In this document: positions 5,591 through 7,700 of the stretch, piece after piece
How the letters are laid out: every line of letters starts with the position of its first letter
How positions within the stretch are numbered: position 1 is the stretch's first letter
NCBI GenBank assembly: GCA_018610095.1
Contig: JAHEOB010000334.1
Location: forward strand, 1 to 7,700
Direction of reading: 5' to 3'
From: Halothece sp. MAG
GTDB taxonomy: Bacteria; Cyanobacteriota; Cyanobacteriia; Cyanobacteriales; Rubidibacteraceae
Length of the DNA: 7,700 nucleotides
Notes under the pieces: model-generated
The model's database searches: none
What the model was told of the DNA's origin: nothing
Seen by the model: the letters and a program-made list of their open reading frames with translations, nothing else
Program-made: the position numbers and the translations under genes

Positions 5591-6550
5591 ATGGCAAACT
5601 TAAAAGAAATTCGCGATCGCATTAGTTCGGTTCAAAATACCCGTAAAATTACTGAAGCAATGCGTCTTGTGGCAGCTGCCAAAGTACGACGCGCTCAAGA
5701 ACAAGTCAGTGCCACTCGTCCCTTCGCTGATCGGTTAGCACAGGTATTATACAATCTACAAACCCGTCTGCAATTTGAAGATGTTGACCTCCCTTTACTT
5801 AATACTCGCGAGGTAAAAACGGTTGCGTTAGTAGTAGCAACCGGAGATCGCGGCTTATGTGGCGCTTATAATGCCAATATTATTAAACGGGCTCGTCAAC
5901 GCGCCCAAGAATTAGAAAGTCAAGGTATTGATTATAAGTATGTCTTAGTTGGTAGTAAAGCCAATCAGTTCTTTTCCCGTCGTAAAGCCCCTATTGAGGA
6001 AAGTTATACCAACTTAAACCAAATTCCTACTGCTGATGAAGCCTCCAATATTGCTGACAAACTTCTTTCTTTATTCTTGTCAGAAACGGTGGATCGGGTG
6101 GAATTAGTTTACACCAAATTTGTTTCCCTAGTGAGTTATCGTCCAGTGATTCAAACCTTACTTCCCCTAGATCCGCAAGGTTTGGAAGTATCTGATGACG
6201 AAATTTTTCGTTTAACGACTAAGGGAGGAGAATTTGAGGTGGAACGGGAAACAGTCCAAAGTGAAACCCGCACTCAAACCTTTCCTCGGGATATGATCTT
6301 TGAACAAGATCCCGTACAAATCTTAGATGCCCTGTTACCGTTATACGTGAATAACCAACTGTTGCGAGCTTTACAAGAGGCAGCAGCCAGTGAACTCGCA
6401 GCACGGATGACAGCAATGAATAATGCCACTGATAACGCCACAGAGCTAATTGATAACTTAACCATATCTTATAACAAAGCTCGCCAAGCAACCATTACTC
6501 AAGAAATTTTAGAAGTGGTCGCTGGTGCAGAAGCACTGGGGTCTTCCTAA
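5591..6550 (+). CDS. atpG: F0F1 ATP synthase subunit gamma (central shaft)
   Basis: Gamma is the rotating shaft coupling the c-ring to the catalytic head. The 319-residue protein begins MANLKEIRDRISSVQNTRKI, the universal N-terminal helix, and ends with the C-terminal helix ITQEILEVVAGAEAL. An in-frame ATG 54 nt upstream (5537) is rejected: it lies in a hairpin, and the 18 extra residues (MVSDQSPNS...) have no counterpart in the family. No clear SD precedes 5591; the leader is A-rich. The conserved ATGDRGLCGAYN stretch is at 83-94. The photosynthetic insert is about residues 198-235 (SDDEIFRLTTKGGEFEVERE, then a Thr/Arg/Gln-rich segment, then PRDMIFEQDP). The insert lacks the two cysteines of the plant thioredoxin switch; Cys90 is the only cysteine. 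It is a few residues longer than the roughly 314-residue Synechocystis protein. Also named atpC in cyanobacteria. Confidence 0.97.
   Translation: MANLKEIRDRISSVQNTRKITEAMRLVAAAKVRRAQEQVSATRPFADRLAQVLYNLQTRLQFEDVDLPLLNTREVKTVALVVATGDRGLCGAYNANIIKRARQRAQELESQGIDYKYVLVGSKANQFFSRRKAPIEESYTNLNQIPTADEASNIADKLLSLFLSETVDRVELVYTKFVSLVSYRPVIQTLLPLDPQGLEVSDDEIFRLTTKGGEFEVERETVQSETRTQTFPRDMIFEQDPVQILDALLPLYVNNQLLRALQEAAASELAARMTAMNNATDNATELIDNLTISYNKARQATITQEILEVVAGAEALGSS
5613..5620. repeat. HIP1 octamer (copy 3)
   Basis: Exact GCGATCGC in the first codons of atpG (Ile-Arg-Asp-Arg-Ile, residues 7-11). Confidence 0.9.
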
Positions 6551-6572
6551 ATCAAAAACGATGGCATTTTAT

Positions 6573-6595
6573 CTCCCCCATGGGGGGAGTTATTT
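6573..6595 (+). terminator. Probable terminator of the atp operon
   Basis: CTCCCCC (6573-6579) pairs perfectly with GGGGGAG (6583-6589) around the loop ATG and is followed by TTATTT. It begins 22 nt after the atpG stop codon. The T-run is interrupted, so strength is uncertain. Read on the other strand the stem is followed by ATAAAATG with no U-run, so it serves the + strand operon better than the convergent gene. Confidence 0.7.
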
Positions 6596-6602
6596 GCATT
6601 AA

Positions 6603-7700
6603 TCACCCTTGACTCACCTGTTTACGCTTTTCTGAAACCGCTTGATTTTTGTGACTAAATAATCGGAAATAGGTGGAGACAAAAAACTCTTTGATAGGAA
6701 ACAGAAGATATGTAAAGGGATTAATGGTCACAACAATATTACGGACATCGCGAACTGCAAGGTTAACAATTTGTCTCCCAACCCACTTGCCTGACATTAC
6801 CCCAATGGGATTAAGTTGACTCTTAAATGGTCCCAAAATAATTTTACGAATGACACAAGGGGAGTCTAAACGACGCAAGGTGACCAAATCCCCTAAAGTC
6901 CGTTTTGACAATTCATAGAGAGGACTAAAGGCAGGACTCACTTCCGCTTCTGAGGTATTGACCCATACTTCTTTACGTACTTTATCTTGATCCGTTTTTA
7001 CGGTTTGCAGGAATTGTTCTAGTAACCGCCAATTGGAAAACGCATTGGCTTCAAATGAGGTGACAATTGCCTGTTGGCTTCGATCGCGCAAGACATTAAC
7101 GCCGTGATTAATAACTAAAATATCAATCGTTTGCAGAAATTCTGCTACATCGGTTTCATGCCCAACTTGCCACGTTACCGTATTAACTGCCGTTCCATCT
7201 TCCAGAATTACCGTATCCCCTTGGGTGGTAAGGGCGGTTACTTTTGCCCCGCGATCGCGCAGTGCTTGCAATAACGCTTTGCCTAACGTTCCAGAAGCAC
7301 CGGTAACCGCCACTTGTTTCCCCTTAAGTGACAAAGAGGTTCCCAATAATTTATCAACAATCGTCAATGTGCCACAAAAATAAGCATGGGGATTGTCAAA
7401 ATGGTGTCGCCAGTGATAAGGGCGATTGACATGCCATTGACTGGGAAGATTGGTAAATTCCCCTTGGCGGTGAGTGGCATCGGTCAGTTGATGGCCATAA
7501 CCCAATCCTCGCGCGATCGCGCTACCTAAAAAGACTAACGTGTAAATGCTACCAGTTAATAAAATCCAGTTTTGCCAAACCAGCCAAGGTAATAAACTTC
7601 CCACCAGCATCACCCCACACTCAGGGACATCATTTTGCCATTGCGAACGGCGATATAACTTGTCATCAACCACACTTAAATCAGGACGAAACACGCGATG
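6603..7700 (-). CDS. Bifunctional sterol-desaturase-like / short-chain dehydrogenase protein (N-terminus outside window)
   Basis: The frame is open to the window edge (codons for His-Arg precede VFRPDLSVVDD), so the 5' end is missing and the GTG at 7694 is probably internal. Numbering from that GTG, two hydrophobic segments (about 27-43 and 45-64) are followed by HWRHHFDNPHAYFCGTLTIVD (94-114), whose HxxHH box (94-97-98 spacing) resembles the last metal-binding histidine motif of fatty-acid-hydroxylase/sterol-desaturase membrane enzymes. A Rossmann dehydrogenase domain follows: TGASGTLG (131-138, NAD(P) binding), NHG (196-198, the NNAG position), Ser248 and Tyr260-x3-Lys264 as catalytic residues. 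A hydrophobic stretch near 320-345 and a basic tail end it. This fusion is annotated in many cyanobacteria as 'bifunctional sterol desaturase/short chain dehydrogenase'; its substrate is not established to my knowledge. It converges on the atp operon with a 52-nt gap. Confidence 0.8.
   Translation of the reverse strand, partial: HRVFRPDLSVVDDKLYRRSQWQNDVPECGVMLVGSLLPWLVWQNWILLTGSIYTLVFLGSAIARGLGYGHQLTDATHRQGEFTNLPSQWHVNRPYHWRHHFDNPHAYFCGTLTIVDKLLGTSLSLKGKQVAVTGASGTLGKALLQALRDRGAKVTALTTQGDTVILEDGTAVNTVTWQVGHETDVAEFLQTIDILVINHGVNVLRDRSQQAIVTSFEANAFSNWRLLEQFLQTVKTDQDKVRKEVWVNTSEAEVSPAFSPLYELSKRTLGDLVTLRRLDSPCVIRKIILGPFKSQLNPIGVMSGKWVGRQIVNLAVRDVRNIVVTINPFTYLLFPIKEFFVSTYFRLFSHKNQAVSEKRKQVSQG
7251..7258. 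repeat. HIP1 octamer (copy 4)
   Basis: Exact GCGATCGC in the dehydrogenase part of the - strand gene, in the RDRGA stretch (residues 146-150). Confidence 0.9.
7513..7520. repeat. HIP1 octamer (copy 5)
   Basis: Exact GCGATCGC in the membrane part of the - strand gene, in the SAIARG stretch. Confidence 0.9.

Noticed and set aside
6219..6491. Two overlapping - strand open frames (90 and 63 codons) within atpG
   Set aside because: They lie opposite the conserved C-terminal half of gamma and each other; neither has a ribosome site or family-like sequence.

Overview
The window is a piece of a cyanobacterial chromosome dominated by the large ATP synthase operon. The gene order, all on the + strand, is atp1 - atpB (a) - atpE (c) - atpF' (b') - atpF (b) - atpH (delta) - atpA (alpha) - atpG (gamma). 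Four things point to a cyanobacterium: the pair of diverged b/b' genes, a gamma subunit with the photosynthetic insert but without the plant cysteine switch, the absence of beta and epsilon from this cluster (cyanobacteria usually keep them in a separate atpBE operon), and five copies of the HIP1 octamer GCGATCGC in 7.7 kb. Base composition looks moderately AT-rich. The genus cannot be fixed from this window.

Layout: positions 1-515 hold the 3' end of a probable SAM-dependent methyltransferase. A 111-nt gap (516-626) probably holds the operon promoter, though only a TATGAT -10-like box is convincing. Positions 627-6550 hold the eight atp genes. An intrinsic-terminator-like hairpin (6573-6595) ends the operon. 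A convergent gene on the - strand (6603 to the window edge) encodes a fusion of a fatty-acid-hydroxylase/sterol-desaturase-type membrane domain and a short-chain dehydrogenase; its N-terminus lies beyond position 7700. There is no gene-free stretch longer than 300 bases.

How the genes work together: a and the c-ring form the proton channel and rotor in the thylakoid (and possibly plasma) membrane. The b/b' heterodimer and delta form the peripheral stalk. Alpha, with beta encoded elsewhere, forms the catalytic head, and gamma is the central shaft. Atp1 is an accessory protein for assembly of the membrane part.

All coding parts look intact and ordinary; I found no hidden new enzyme system. The most notable signals are between the genes. 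Hairpins with no U-tract lie just after the c gene and just after the alpha gene, where required subunit number drops (c to b', alpha to gamma), and both are followed by starts with no Shine-Dalgarno (SD) sequence. A structured 130-nt leader with a good SD precedes the c gene, where demand rises steeply. A 9-codon mini-ORF with a good SD overlaps the start of atpF. A strong SD lies unusually far upstream of atpB and can pair with the atpB start region. These are readings by eye; no folding or database search was run.
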